Shown: in pieces, positions 18,771 through 25,984 of the stretch
How the letters are laid out: each line of letters starts with the position of its first letter
Position numbering within the stretch: position 1 is the first letter of the stretch
NCBI RefSeq assembly: GCF_027625995.1
Contig: NZ_CP115396.1
Location: 1,488,001-1,552,000, forward strand
Length of the DNA stretch: 64,000 nt
Origin: Hymenobacter yonginensis
GTDB lineage: Bacteria; Bacteroidota; Bacteroidia; Cytophagales; Hymenobacteraceae
Direction: 5' to 3'
Made by a program: the position numbers and the translations under genes
The notes under the pieces: generated by a model
Seen by the model: the letters and a program-made list of their open reading frames with translations, nothing else
The model's database searches: none
Told to the model about the DNA's origin: nothing

Positions 18771-20774
18771 ATGCTGCGATTTTACTCTTTCCTGACGGGG
18801 CTGCTCCTGCTGGCTCCGGGCCTGCGGGCGCAGGCCCAATCCCCGGAAGCCACCCGGCTGGCCCCCGACGATGCCGCCCTGCTGTGCAGCCAGGCCCACA
18901 CCCGCACGGCCTTGCGCGGCCCCGCCACCACCGTAACGCACCGCCGCAAGATGGACCGCTACGATGTGAAGTATTACAAGCTCGACATTGCGCTGGAAAA
19001 CAACTCGCGCAACGTAGGCGGCAACGTGCGCATGCTGGCCCGTACCCTCGCCCAGCCCCTCGACTCGGTGGCGTTTGAGTTGTATCCGACCTTCACCATC
19101 GACTCGGTGGTGGTGAATGGGCGCCGGGCCAGCGGCATCCGCCGGGCCGCCTCCGACGTGACCGTGGCCCTGCCGCAGGTGGTGCCTGGCAATACGCTCT
19201 TCAATACGCTGGTATACTACCGCGGCACGGCGCCCAACGGCAACAGCGCCGCCATCGGCAACGCCCTGAACACGCAGCTGCAAAGCACTTACGGCGTCAA
19301 CGTGACCTGGAGCCTCTCGGAGCCGTTTTCGGCCCACGAGTGGTGGCCCTGCAAGCAGGTCCTGACCGACAAGGCTGACTCGCTGGATGTATGGGTGACC
19401 ACCAGCAACATCAACAAAGTGGGCTCCAACGGCGTGCTGGAGCGCGTAACGGCGCTGCCCACCGGCAAGAGTCGCTACGAGTGGAAGCACCGCTCTAAGC
19501 CCATTGCCTACTACCTCGTGTCGGTAGCCGTGGCGCCCTATCTGGAGTACGTGAACTACGCCAACCCCGTAGGCGGTCCGCGCATTCCTATCGTCAACTA
19601 CGTCTACAACCAAGCGGCCCTCAATGTCTTCCGCGCCGAAATAGACCGTACGCCGGGCTTCGTCGAAAACTTCTCCAGTCTGGTAGGCCTCTATCCGTTT
19701 GCCAGCGAGAAGTACGGCCACAGCATGGCACCCATCGGCGGCGGTATGGAGCACCAGACCATGACCACCCAGGACGGCTTCAGCTTCACCCTGACGGCCC
19801 ACGAGCTGTTCCACCAGTGGTTCGGCGACAACGTAACCTGCGCCTCGTGGGAGGATATCTGGCTGAACGAGGGCTTTGCGTCCTACGGCGAGTACCTATC
19901 GCTGCAGCGGTTTTCCACCGAAGCCAATGCCCGCAGCTGGATGAACAGCGCGCAGGCTACGGCCCGGCAGCAGCCTGGCGGCAGCATCAAAGTAGCCGAT
20001 ACCACCAACGTAGGCCGCATTTTCAGCTCGCGCCTGAGCTACAAGAAGGGCGGCGCCGTGATTCATATGTTGCGCTATCTGCTCAACGATGATGTGAAGT
20101 TTTTCCGGGCCCTGCGCACCTACCAGAGCACCTACAGCGGCAGTACGGCCCGCACCATCGATTTGCAGCGCATCTTTGAGGCCGAAGCCGGCCGGCCGCT
20201 GCAGTATTTCTTCGACCAGTGGTATGCCGGCCAGGGCTACCCTAGCTTCAATGTGCGCTGGAACCAAGTGGGCCAAAGCCTCTACCTGAGCACCACCGAA
20301 AACGTTTCGATGGCCTCGGCAACGCCGTTTTTCGATACCGAGGTGAATTACACCATTCGATTCTCCGATGGCACCGAGCAGGTGTCCCGCTTGCGCCAGG
20401 GGCAGCCTGTATCGTCGTTTTCCGTGCCGGTCAGCAAGGTGGTGTCCTCTGTAGATGTTGACGTGGAAGGCTGGCTGCTGAAAGGCCAGGGCACCACCGT
20501 GCGCGACAATACGCTGGTGCTGGCTACGGCCGCCGCCCGCGCCGCCCGCCTGAGTGTGTACCCCAACCCCTGCCGCGAAACGTTGCGCCTGCCCGACCTG
20601 ACGACCCGCGCCACCGCCGAAGTGACGGATGCTACCGGCCGCGTGCTCCTGCGCCAGACCGTAGACCCGCAGCACGCTCAGCTGGATACCCGCACGCTGG
20701 CAGCCGGGCTCTATCATCTGCGCCTCACCTCAAGCGCCGGCAACGTATCCGTGGCCCGCTTCGTGCGCGAGTAG
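18771..20774 (+). CDS. M1 family metallopeptidase with T9SS sorting domain
   Basis: 667 residues, signal peptide ending RAQA. The zinc site is HELFHQW (H344, E345, H348) with the third ligand E367 in WLNEGFASY. The exopeptidase motif appears as GGGMEHQ (E327) rather than GAMEN. The C-terminal 75 residues (LSVYPNPCRETLRL, AAGLYHLRL) form a type A sorting domain for type IX secretion. It is thus a secreted aminopeptidase for nutrient protein digestion. A -7-like TATCTTGG lies at 18718-18725 with TTG at 18699. A bidirectional terminator follows. Confidence 0.95.
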   Translation: MLRFYSFLTGLLLLAPGLRAQAQSPEATRLAPDDAALLCSQAHTRTALRGPATTVTHRRKMDRYDVKYYKLDIALENNSRNVGGNVRMLARTLAQPLDSVAFELYPTFTIDSVVVNGRRASGIRRAASDVTVALPQVVPGNTLFNTLVYYRGTAPNGNSAAIGNALNTQLQSTYGVNVTWSLSEPFSAHEWWPCKQVLTDKADSLDVWVTTSNINKVGSNGVLERVTALPTGKSRYEWKHRSKPIAYYLVSVAVAPYLEYVNYANPVGGPRIPIVNYVYNQAALNVFRAEIDRTPGFVENFSSLVGLYPFASEKYGHSMAPIGGGMEHQTMTTQDGFSFTLTAHELFHQWFGDNVTCASWEDIWLNEGFASYGEYLSLQRFSTEANARSWMNSAQATARQQPGGSIKVADTTNVGRIFSSRLSYKKGGAVIHMLRYLLNDDVKFFRALRTYQSTYSGSTARTIDLQRIFEAEAGRPLQYFFDQWYAGQGYPSFNVRWNQVGQSLYLSTTENVSMASATPFFDTEVNYTIRFSDGTEQVSRLRQGQPVSSFSVPVSKVVSSVDVDVEGWLLKGQGTTVRDNTLVLATAAARAARLSVYPNPCRETLRLPDLTTRATAEVTDATGRVLLRQTVDPQHAQLDTRTLAAGLYHLRLTSSAGNVSVARFVRE

Positions 20775-20794
20775 CAGCAGCTGGTTGCTGAAAC

Positions 20795-20832
20795 AAAAAA
20801 GCGGCTCACTTGATCAGGTGAGCCGCTTTTTT
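20795..20832. terminator. Bidirectional terminator after the M1 peptidase gene
   Basis: AAAAAAGCGGCTCAC at 20795-20809 pairs perfectly with 20818-20832 across an 8-nt loop. A- and T-runs at both ends serve the convergent genes. Confidence 0.9.
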
Positions 20833-20858
20833 GTGTGAATAGCGTCGGAAAAGCAATT

Positions 20859-21491
20859 TTAGTCCTTCCAGTAGTCTTTTACCAAGGCCTGCACCTCGGG
20901 CGGCGCGGGCGGCATGTCCAGCACGGCCGCCATCAGCTCATCAAAGCTGTGGGCCGGCGTGAAAATGGTGTCCTGATAGGGGTTGCTGACGAAGCGGATA
21001 AACCCTGGCTGGTCGTTTACGCGCACCAGATCCACCGTGACGTTACCGTAGCGCTGGTTGCAGCGGCCGGTGGCGGTGCAGTCGTTGGGCAGCGGCTTCA
21101 GGAAGTACTTTTCCACGGTTTCCGAGTACCGCTCGTGGTGCAGTGTGCGCTGGTCGGCGGCCGAGATGTTGTAGCCCAGCGCCTGCACCCGGTCGCGCAG
21201 CAGGTCGAAGAAGTGGCGGAAGTTGCCGGGGCCCATGCTGGGGTCGTACAGGAGCACTGCTCCCTGCCGACCGGCTTCTTCCAGCAGCTGCACCCGAAAC
21301 TGCTGCCCCGTGATGCCGGCCTTGCTGAAGTGGTAGGCTTTGAAATACGGACCCGCCCAGTTCAAATACACCTGCTGTTCCAGCCAGCGGGCACGGGTGC
21401 GCTCCTGCGCCGGCGTGCGGTGCAAGGGTTGCCAATCCGTGGTTTTGGGGGCGGCATCCGGCGAAAACAACTGTTTGAGAAAGTCGAGCAA
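20859..21491 (-). CDS. Hypothetical cytoplasmic protein
   Basis: About 210 residues if translation begins at the TTG at 21491 (LLDFLKQLFSPD); the frame is open to a GTG at 21620 but the extra residues are unlike protein-coding sequence. No ATG is available near the start of the globular part. Mixed alpha/beta composition, no signal, no membrane segment. WLEQQVYLNWAGPYFKAYH and DPSMGPGNFRHFFDLLRDRV are distinctive but I do not recognise the family. The start is uncertain. Confidence 0.65.
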   Translation of the reverse strand: MLDFLKQLFSPDAAPKTTDWQPLHRTPAQERTRARWLEQQVYLNWAGPYFKAYHFSKAGITGQQFRVQLLEEAGRQGAVLLYDPSMGPGNFRHFFDLLRDRVQALGYNISAADQRTLHHERYSETVEKYFLKPLPNDCTATGRCNQRYGNVTVDLVRVNDQPGFIRFVSNPYQDTIFTPAHSFDELMAAVLDMPPAPPEVQALVKDYWKD

Positions 21492-21647
21492 AACGGTAGA
21501 GGTGTATGAGGGAAGAACACCCGCCGCCGCAAATGGTTTTAAAGGGCGAGGTGCTTTAGCGGTCAATGAAAAGCGAATTTCAGTCCAAAAAATAAAGGGC
21601 AAACCCCGCCAGGAGCCCACCCTTCAGACTGCCGGTCCGCGCTGCCG

Positions 21648-22082
21648 CTACTTCACCCGCTGCCAGTAATGGGCCTTGCCAATCAGCGAAAACCCGATGT
21701 AGCCCTTCACCTCCAGCCGGTCTTTGCCGGCCGCGGCCACGTAGCAGGAGTAGGTGCGGCCGTTGTCGGGGTCGTAGATTTCGCCATCCTCCCACCGGTC
21801 GGTTTCGGCGTTGTAGCGCAGGTTCTGCAGCACCGTCAGGTTCAGCAGGGGCTGGGTGCGCCGTTCGGGAGTAGGGTGGTGCTCATCTAAGCGGGGCTTG
21901 CCGTTGGCATCGGTGGGGGTGCGCAACCATACAATACGGCCGCACAACTGCTCGCCACAGCGGTACAGCTCAATATGCGAATCGCCGGTATCGTCGGCCC
22001 ACACGCCCAGCGGGGGCGTTTGCGCCGCGGCCGGCAGCTGTGCCAGCAGGCCTATCAGTAAACTCAGCAGCAGGTATTTCAA
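21648..22082 (-). CDS. DUF2147 family secreted protein (second copy)
   Basis: 144 residues from a TTG at 22082, chosen because MKYLLLSLLIGLLAQLPAAAQ then aligns with the signal peptide of the neighbouring paralogue. The DUF2147 core is clear: PLGVWADD, ELYRCGEQLCGRIVWLRTP, EDGEIYDPDNGRTYSCY and EVKGYIGFSLIGKAHYWQRV. The paired cysteines in YRCGEQLCG are conserved with the upstream copy. It lies 135 nt downstream of that copy, with a terminator between, so it may have its own promoter. Function of the family is unknown. Confidence 0.85.
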   Translation of the reverse strand: MKYLLLSLLIGLLAQLPAAAQTPPLGVWADDTGDSHIELYRCGEQLCGRIVWLRTPTDANGKPRLDEHHPTPERRTQPLLNLTVLQNLRYNAETDRWEDGEIYDPDNGRTYSCYVAAAGKDRLEVKGYIGFSLIGKAHYWQRVK

Positions 22083-22151
22083 GCGCGAAAGAACCGTTAA
22101 GGAAACAGGATACTTTGCCCGCTGCCGGAGTTGGGCAGCAGGCGCAGACCA

Positions 22152-22187
22152 CAAAAAAACGACGCCTCCGCAGTGCGGAAGCGTCGT
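22152..22187 (-). terminator. Terminator between the two DUF2147 genes
   Basis: On the minus strand a 13-bp stem (22187-22175 with 22171-22159; core ACGACGC/GCGTCGT, one mismatch) is followed by seven T. It lies 30 nt after the stop of the 22217 gene. Confidence 0.8.
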
Positions 22188-22216
22188 CAAGTATACGCAA
22201 TCAATGGCAGACAGGC

Positions 22217-22657
22217 CTATTTCACGCGGGTCCAGGTCTGCGACTTGCCAATCATGGAGAAGCCGATGTAGCCTTTCACTTCCATGGAATTGGCGTTGAG
22301 CATCTTCATGTAGCAGGAGTACGTTTTGCCGCTTTCGGGGTCGTAGATTTTGCCATCGTCCCACTTGTTGTCGTCATCATACTCAAAGCCCTGCATAAAC
22401 ACCATGCCCAAGCGTGGGCGGGTGCGCAGCTTGGGGTTGGGATTCTGCGAGTCGGTTTTGGGCTTGCCGGTGGCGGGGTCGTTTGGTACGGTCAGCGTCA
22501 CGATCTTGCCGCAGAGCTTATCACCGCACTTATAGATTTCGAACGTGGCTTTCTTCTCCGAATTGGTCCATGTGCCCAGCGGAGACAGGGTTTGCGCCGA
22601 AGCCAGGCCGATGGCCCCGAACAGGAAGGCGAGAGAAAGGAACAGGAATTTTTTCAT
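22217..22657 (-). CDS. DUF2147 family secreted protein (first copy)
   Basis: 146 residues with a signal peptide ending GLASAQ. DUF2147 landmarks: PLGTWTNSEKKATFEIYKCG, DKLCGKIV, DDGKIYDPESGKTYSCYMK and EVKGYIGFSMIGKSQTWTRV. It is clearly paralogous to the gene at 21648, same strand, same length, so a tandem duplication. The family is a periplasmic or secreted small beta-barrel of unknown role. A -7-like TATCTTTT lies upstream on the minus strand at 22690-22697. Confidence 0.88.
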   Translation of the reverse strand: MKKFLFLSLAFLFGAIGLASAQTLSPLGTWTNSEKKATFEIYKCGDKLCGKIVTLTVPNDPATGKPKTDSQNPNPKLRTRPRLGMVFMQGFEYDDDNKWDDGKIYDPESGKTYSCYMKMLNANSMEVKGYIGFSMIGKSQTWTRVK

Positions 22658-22865
22658 GGTGTAAAATGAGGAATTGGGGTAAGGGTGGGAAAAGATAGGA
22701 GAAAACTCCTACATGGCAGCATCCGGCCATTACGAAAATGTTGATCTGGTGGATGGCAAGTTTGAGGCCAGGCTTTTAGCGGATAGGCTATGCAAAAGAA
22801 AGCGGCTGATCATCAGGGCGCTGGCCCCGAAACCCCGGTGGGGCCCTAAAAAAAGGGGTTTTTAT

Positions 22866-22895
22866 TTTGAACCATCCGGCAGGCTTATAACTTTA
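22866..22895 (+). promoter_or_regulatory. Promoter of the non-coding/sORF unit
   Basis: TTTG at 22866-22869, 18 nt, then TAACTTTA at 22888-22895, close to the Bacteroidota consensus. Predicted start near 22902. Just upstream (about 22830-22862) is an AACCCC/GGGGTT stem followed by T-rich sequence that could isolate the unit from upstream transcription. Confidence 0.6.
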
Positions 22896-22991
22896 CCTAT
22901 CGTAGTGAGTGCTACAGCCCCGCCCAAGCAGCCCTAAGGTGCTGGGAGGCGCGGCCGGGGTTATGTCGAACGTAAAGAAAGGAGGTACAAA

Positions 22992-23063
22992 ATGTCTAGT
23001 AGTCCCAAACAAATCCTGCCAAGCCTGTCGAATGTAGTTCGCCTCACCGCCGAACGCGCTTAA
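22992..23063 (+). CDS. Putative 23-residue peptide with perfect Shine-Dalgarno
   Basis: ATG at 22992, stop TAA at 23061-23063. AAAGGAGGT at 22978-22986 ends its GGAGG core 6 nt before the ATG, ideal spacing. The peptide begins MSSSPKQILP and ends VVRLTAERA; it is basic-amphipathic with no signal peptide. Shine-Dalgarno sequences are rare and mostly not used in this phylum, so such a strong one is unexpected. It may be a real small protein, a leader peptide or chance; codon content alone cannot decide. Confidence 0.4.
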   Translation: MSSSPKQILPSLSNVVRLTAERA

Positions 23064-23183
23064 CAACAGCTTTCGCGCGGAAAAACGCCCCATTTGGCTT
23101 TTTCCCGCATTCTGGCAAGGTCTTACACAACAGATGGCGGGGCTGTACCCCAGACTCGTCGCTTGGTAAGATTTGAAGGATTA

Positions 23184-23248
23184 GATGCCCGGTCCGCCCA
23201 GCAGCCTCTCAATTGAGGACTGCATAGGCGGCCGGGCATCGTTTTTTT
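23184..23248 (+). terminator. Three-tier terminator ending the RNA unit
   Basis: GATGCCCGG (23184-23192) pairs with CCGGGCATC (23232-23240), CCGCC with GGCGG inside it, and GCAGCCTC with GAGG-CTGC at the tip; seven T follow at 23242-23248. Confidence 0.85.
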
Positions 23249-23250
23249 AC

Positions 23251-23423
23251 GGAGTAGCTGAGTAGCGGAGCAACTGAGTATCTATGTTCGATACAACAGA
23301 ACGATTACTCACTGCTGTTTCGCAGTATGATGGTTTCAGTGGCGCAGGGACGCGAACTGCAAAGTTCGCGCTACTACCGTTGCCTAACAGCAGTTACTCA
23401 GTTACTCCACTACTCAGTTGCTC
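23251..23423. repeat. Hairpin of phased octamer words before the NlpC/P60 stop
   Basis: Left arm: four 8-nt units at 23251-23282 (GGAGTAGC, TGAGTAGC and variants). Right arm: four 8-nt units at 23392-23423 (AGTTACTC twice, then variants), complementary to the left. About 110 nt separate them. Read on the minus strand, the right arm begins in the TAG stop codon of the NlpC/P60 gene. Confidence 0.82.
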
Positions 23424-23968
23424 TACAGCACCCGTCGCACCTGCATGAAGCGCCGCTCATAGTCGGTGCCTTCCACCTGGCTGATTTTGACGCCTGACTC
23501 GCGGCGTGCCGACGAGGAGTGAATGAACTTCAGCGGCTGGCCCGGCTCCGAAACCACAATCCCGGCGTGCCCGGGCGTGGCAGCACCAGGCGCCGTACCC
23601 GTAAACACCACAATGTCGCCGCGGCGGGCCTGCTCCCGGGTCACGGGCCTGCCTACCGCAATCAGCAGGGCCGTGGAGTGCGGCATGGCCACCCGAAACT
23701 CCTGAAACACATACTGCACGAAGCCTGAGCAGTCGAAGCCGGTGGCGGGGGTGCTGCCGGCGTAGCAGTAGTTGGTGCCCAGCTGGCGCATGGCAAAGGC
23801 CACGACGCTGTCGGGCGTGGGGCGGGTGCCGGTGACCAGCGCCACTTGGTGCGTCGGCAGGTTCGATTGTTGGCTGGGGCCGGGAGCTGAGGCCGGGCGC
23901 GAAGTTCCGGCAAAGTAACCAACCAACAGGGCTGCCAGCACAAGAAAGCAAATCCAGACGTAGCGCAT
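23423..23968 (-). CDS. NlpC/P60 family cysteine peptidase
   Basis: 181 residues from the ATG at 23968; the frame is open far upstream but the extension is not homologous. Residues 4-22 are an N-terminal membrane anchor. The NlpC/P60 domain has Cys80 in TGFDCSGFVQYVF, His134 in PGHAGIVVS and a third polar residue in the HSSSARR region. GTNYCYAGSTP is the usual loop before the active Cys. It should cleave peptide stems of peptidoglycan from the periplasmic side. Divergent from the M61 peptidase gene. Confidence 0.92.
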   Translation of the reverse strand: MRYVWICFLVLAALLVGYFAGTSRPASAPGPSQQSNLPTHQVALVTGTRPTPDSVVAFAMRQLGTNYCYAGSTPATGFDCSGFVQYVFQEFRVAMPHSTALLIAVGRPVTREQARRGDIVVFTGTAPGAATPGHAGIVVSEPGQPLKFIHSSSARRESGVKISQVEGTDYERRFMQVRRVL

Positions 23969-24106
23969 ACCAAATAGCAGGGGTGAAGGCTTCGCTAACG
24001 GTGGAGCCAGGCCGGTAGTTTCCGCGGCGGCACCCTGCGGCTTGCAGCCCTGCCCGTTTTTCGCCGTTCTTTGCCCCAACGATAACCTCTCACTCACTTC
24101 CTTTTC

Positions 24107-25906
24107 ATGACCCATTCTCGTACCCGAGTGCTGCTGGCGCTGGTGCTGGGGCTGCTGCTGAGCCAGTTTGGCCCGGCTATGGCGGCTCCCGTGCTGCGCT
24201 ACACGCTGGCCATGCCGGCGCCCCAAACCCATTATTTCGAGGTCGAAACCAGCCTCAGCGGCTTCGGCAAGCCCTATACCGACCTGAAAATGCCGGTGTG
24301 GGCACCCGGCTCGTATCTGGTGCGCGAGTTTGCCCGCCATGTGGAAGGCTTCACGGCCCAGGCCGGCAGCGAAACGCTGCGCACCGAGAAAATCACAAAA
24401 AACACCTGGCGCGTATTTCACCCCAAGGCCAGCAGCTTCACGGTGCGCTATAAGGTGTACGCCTACGAGCTGAGCGTGCGCACCAGCTTCCTCGACGCGG
24501 CCCACGGCTACGTGAACGGCACCAGCGTGTTTATGTACCCCGCCGAGGCCAAGCAGCTGCCCAGCACGCTGGAAGTGAAGCCCGCCACCGGCTGGGCCCA
24601 GGTTTCGACCAGCCTCAAGCCGGCCGGCGCCCCCAACACCTTCCGCTCGGAGAGCTACGACGAGCTAGCCGATTCGCCTATTGAAATCGGCAACCAGAAG
24701 GTGCTGAGCTTCGAGGCCAACGGCACGCCGCACACGGTGGCCCTGTTCGGCGCCGCGAAAATGGACGAAGCCAAGCTGCTGGCCGACATGAAAAAGGTGT
24801 GCGAGGAAGCGCACCGCGTGGTGGGCAAAAACCCGCTGGACCGTTACGTATTCATCGTGCACAACATCGACCGGGGCACGGGCGGCCTGGAGCACCTGTA
24901 TTCCACCACGCTGTCGGTGTCGCGCAACGCCTATGCTTCCGATGCCGGCTACAAGGGCTTCCTGGGGCTGGTGGCGCACGAGTACTTTCACCTCTGGAAC
25001 GTGAAGCGCATCCGCCCCGTGGCCCTCGGCCCGTTTGACTACGACAACGAAAACTACACGCACATGCTGTGGGTGAGCGAAGGCGGCACCAGCTACTTCG
25101 GCGACCTGATTGTGCAGCGCGCCGGCTTTGTGAGCGTGGATGACTACCTGGCCAGCACCAGCAACGGCATCACCCGCGTGGAAAACACGCCCGGCAACAA
25201 GCAGCAGTCGGCCGCCGAAAGCAGCTTCGACGCCTGGATCAAGGGCTACCGGCCCAACGAAAATTCCAGCAACACCGGCATCAGCTATTACGACAAGGGC
25301 GAGCTGATCGGGGCCGTGCTGGATCTGATGATCATCAACGAAACCAAGGGCCAGAAGCACCTCGACGACGTGATGCGCTACCTCTACGATGAATATTACG
25401 TGCAGAAGAAGCGCGGCTTCACCGACGAGGAATACCAGGCCGCCGTGGCCAAAGTAGCCGGCCGCCGCTTCGACGACTTCTTCCGCCGCTACGTGTACGG
25501 CACCGAAACGCTGCCCTACGCCACCGCCCTTGGCTATGCTGGCCTGAAGCTGACCGTGTCCCCGGCTCCGGCCGAACCAGCGCTGGGTGCTACCATCAGC
25601 GGCGCCAACGGCAAATACACCGTGACCAGCACCACCCGCGACGGTAGCGCCTGGCAGGGTGGCCTGAACGTGAATGACGAAATCCTGGCCCTCGATGGCG
25701 CCCGCCTCACCGCCGACCCCACCCAGCAGCTCAGCAGCCGCGCCGTGGGCTCGGAAGTGAAGATGCTGGTGTCGCGCGACGGGCAGCTGCAGGAGCTGCG
25801 CTTCCCGCTGCTGGCCAGCACCACGCAGCGCTACCGCATCGAGCGGATGGAAAACCCCACCGCCGAGCAGAAAACCGTACTGGCTAAGTGGCTGGCGGTG
25901 AAATAA
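24107..25906 (+). CDS. M61 family (glycyl aminopeptidase-like) metallopeptidase with PDZ domain
   Basis: 599 residues with a signal peptide ending PAMAA. The N-terminal beta domain (about 30-200) is followed by DRGTGGLEHLYST and the zinc motif HEYFHLWNVKRIRP (H291, E292, H295), where WNVKRIRP is the M61 hallmark; the third ligand is in WVSEGGTSYFGD. A C-terminal PDZ domain lies at about 490-575 (SAWQGGLNVNDEILALDG). It probably trims extracytoplasmic peptides. Monocistronic, with a palindromic terminator following. Confidence 0.94.
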   Translation: MTHSRTRVLLALVLGLLLSQFGPAMAAPVLRYTLAMPAPQTHYFEVETSLSGFGKPYTDLKMPVWAPGSYLVREFARHVEGFTAQAGSETLRTEKITKNTWRVFHPKASSFTVRYKVYAYELSVRTSFLDAAHGYVNGTSVFMYPAEAKQLPSTLEVKPATGWAQVSTSLKPAGAPNTFRSESYDELADSPIEIGNQKVLSFEANGTPHTVALFGAAKMDEAKLLADMKKVCEEAHRVVGKNPLDRYVFIVHNIDRGTGGLEHLYSTTLSVSRNAYASDAGYKGFLGLVAHEYFHLWNVKRIRPVALGPFDYDNENYTHMLWVSEGGTSYFGDLIVQRAGFVSVDDYLASTSNGITRVENTPGNKQQSAAESSFDAWIKGYRPNENSSNTGISYYDKGELIGAVLDLMIINETKGQKHLDDVMRYLYDEYYVQKKRGFTDEEYQAAVAKVAGRRFDDFFRRYVYGTETLPYATALGYAGLKLTVSPAPAEPALGATISGANGKYTVTSTTRDGSAWQGGLNVNDEILALDGARLTADPTQQLSSRAVGSEVKMLVSRDGQLQELRFPLLASTTQRYRIERMENPTAEQKTVLAKWLAVK

Positions 25907-25926
25907 GCGCCAGCCAGCCATCAACT

Positions 25927-25964
25927 AAAAAAGCCTCTTCCGGAATTCCGGAAGAGGCTTTTTT
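25927..25964. terminator. Bidirectional terminator between M61 and S8 peptidase genes
   Basis: Perfect 17-bp stem AAAAAAGCCTCTTCCGG with AATT loop and its complement ending TTTTTT; the whole element is symmetrical. Confidence 0.92.
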
Positions 25965-25984
25965 AATGCCCAGGCAAGATTACT

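Larger units (their letters stand above)
22902..23248 (+). ncRNA. Predicted structured RNA of unknown family carrying a small ORF
   Basis: The region is bounded by the promoter above and a strong terminator below, with no conventional gene inside. The 5' part folds: GTAG/CTAC near 22904-22915, then an outer stem AGCCCCG (22916-22922) with CGGGGTT (22956-22962) enclosing CCCAAGCAGC/GTGCTGGG. A perfect Shine-Dalgarno and a 23-codon ORF follow, then small hairpins (for example GGGGCTGTACCCC). I looked for tmRNA, RNase P, 6S and SRP signatures and did not find them. It could be an mRNA with a structured leader rather than a non-coding RNA. Confidence 0.5.

Noticed and set aside
22713-22937. 74-codon open frame upstream of the RNA unit
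   Set aside because: It runs through the predicted promoter and has no homology or codon support.
22893-23093. 66-codon minus-strand frame over the RNA unit
   Set aside because: No start signal or domain, and it conflicts with the plus-strand promoter and terminator.
22902-23248. tmRNA, RNase P, 6S or SRP RNA
   Set aside because: The expected conserved ends and cores (tRNA-like ends and tag ORF for tmRNA, GAGGAAAGTCC for RNase P) were not found.
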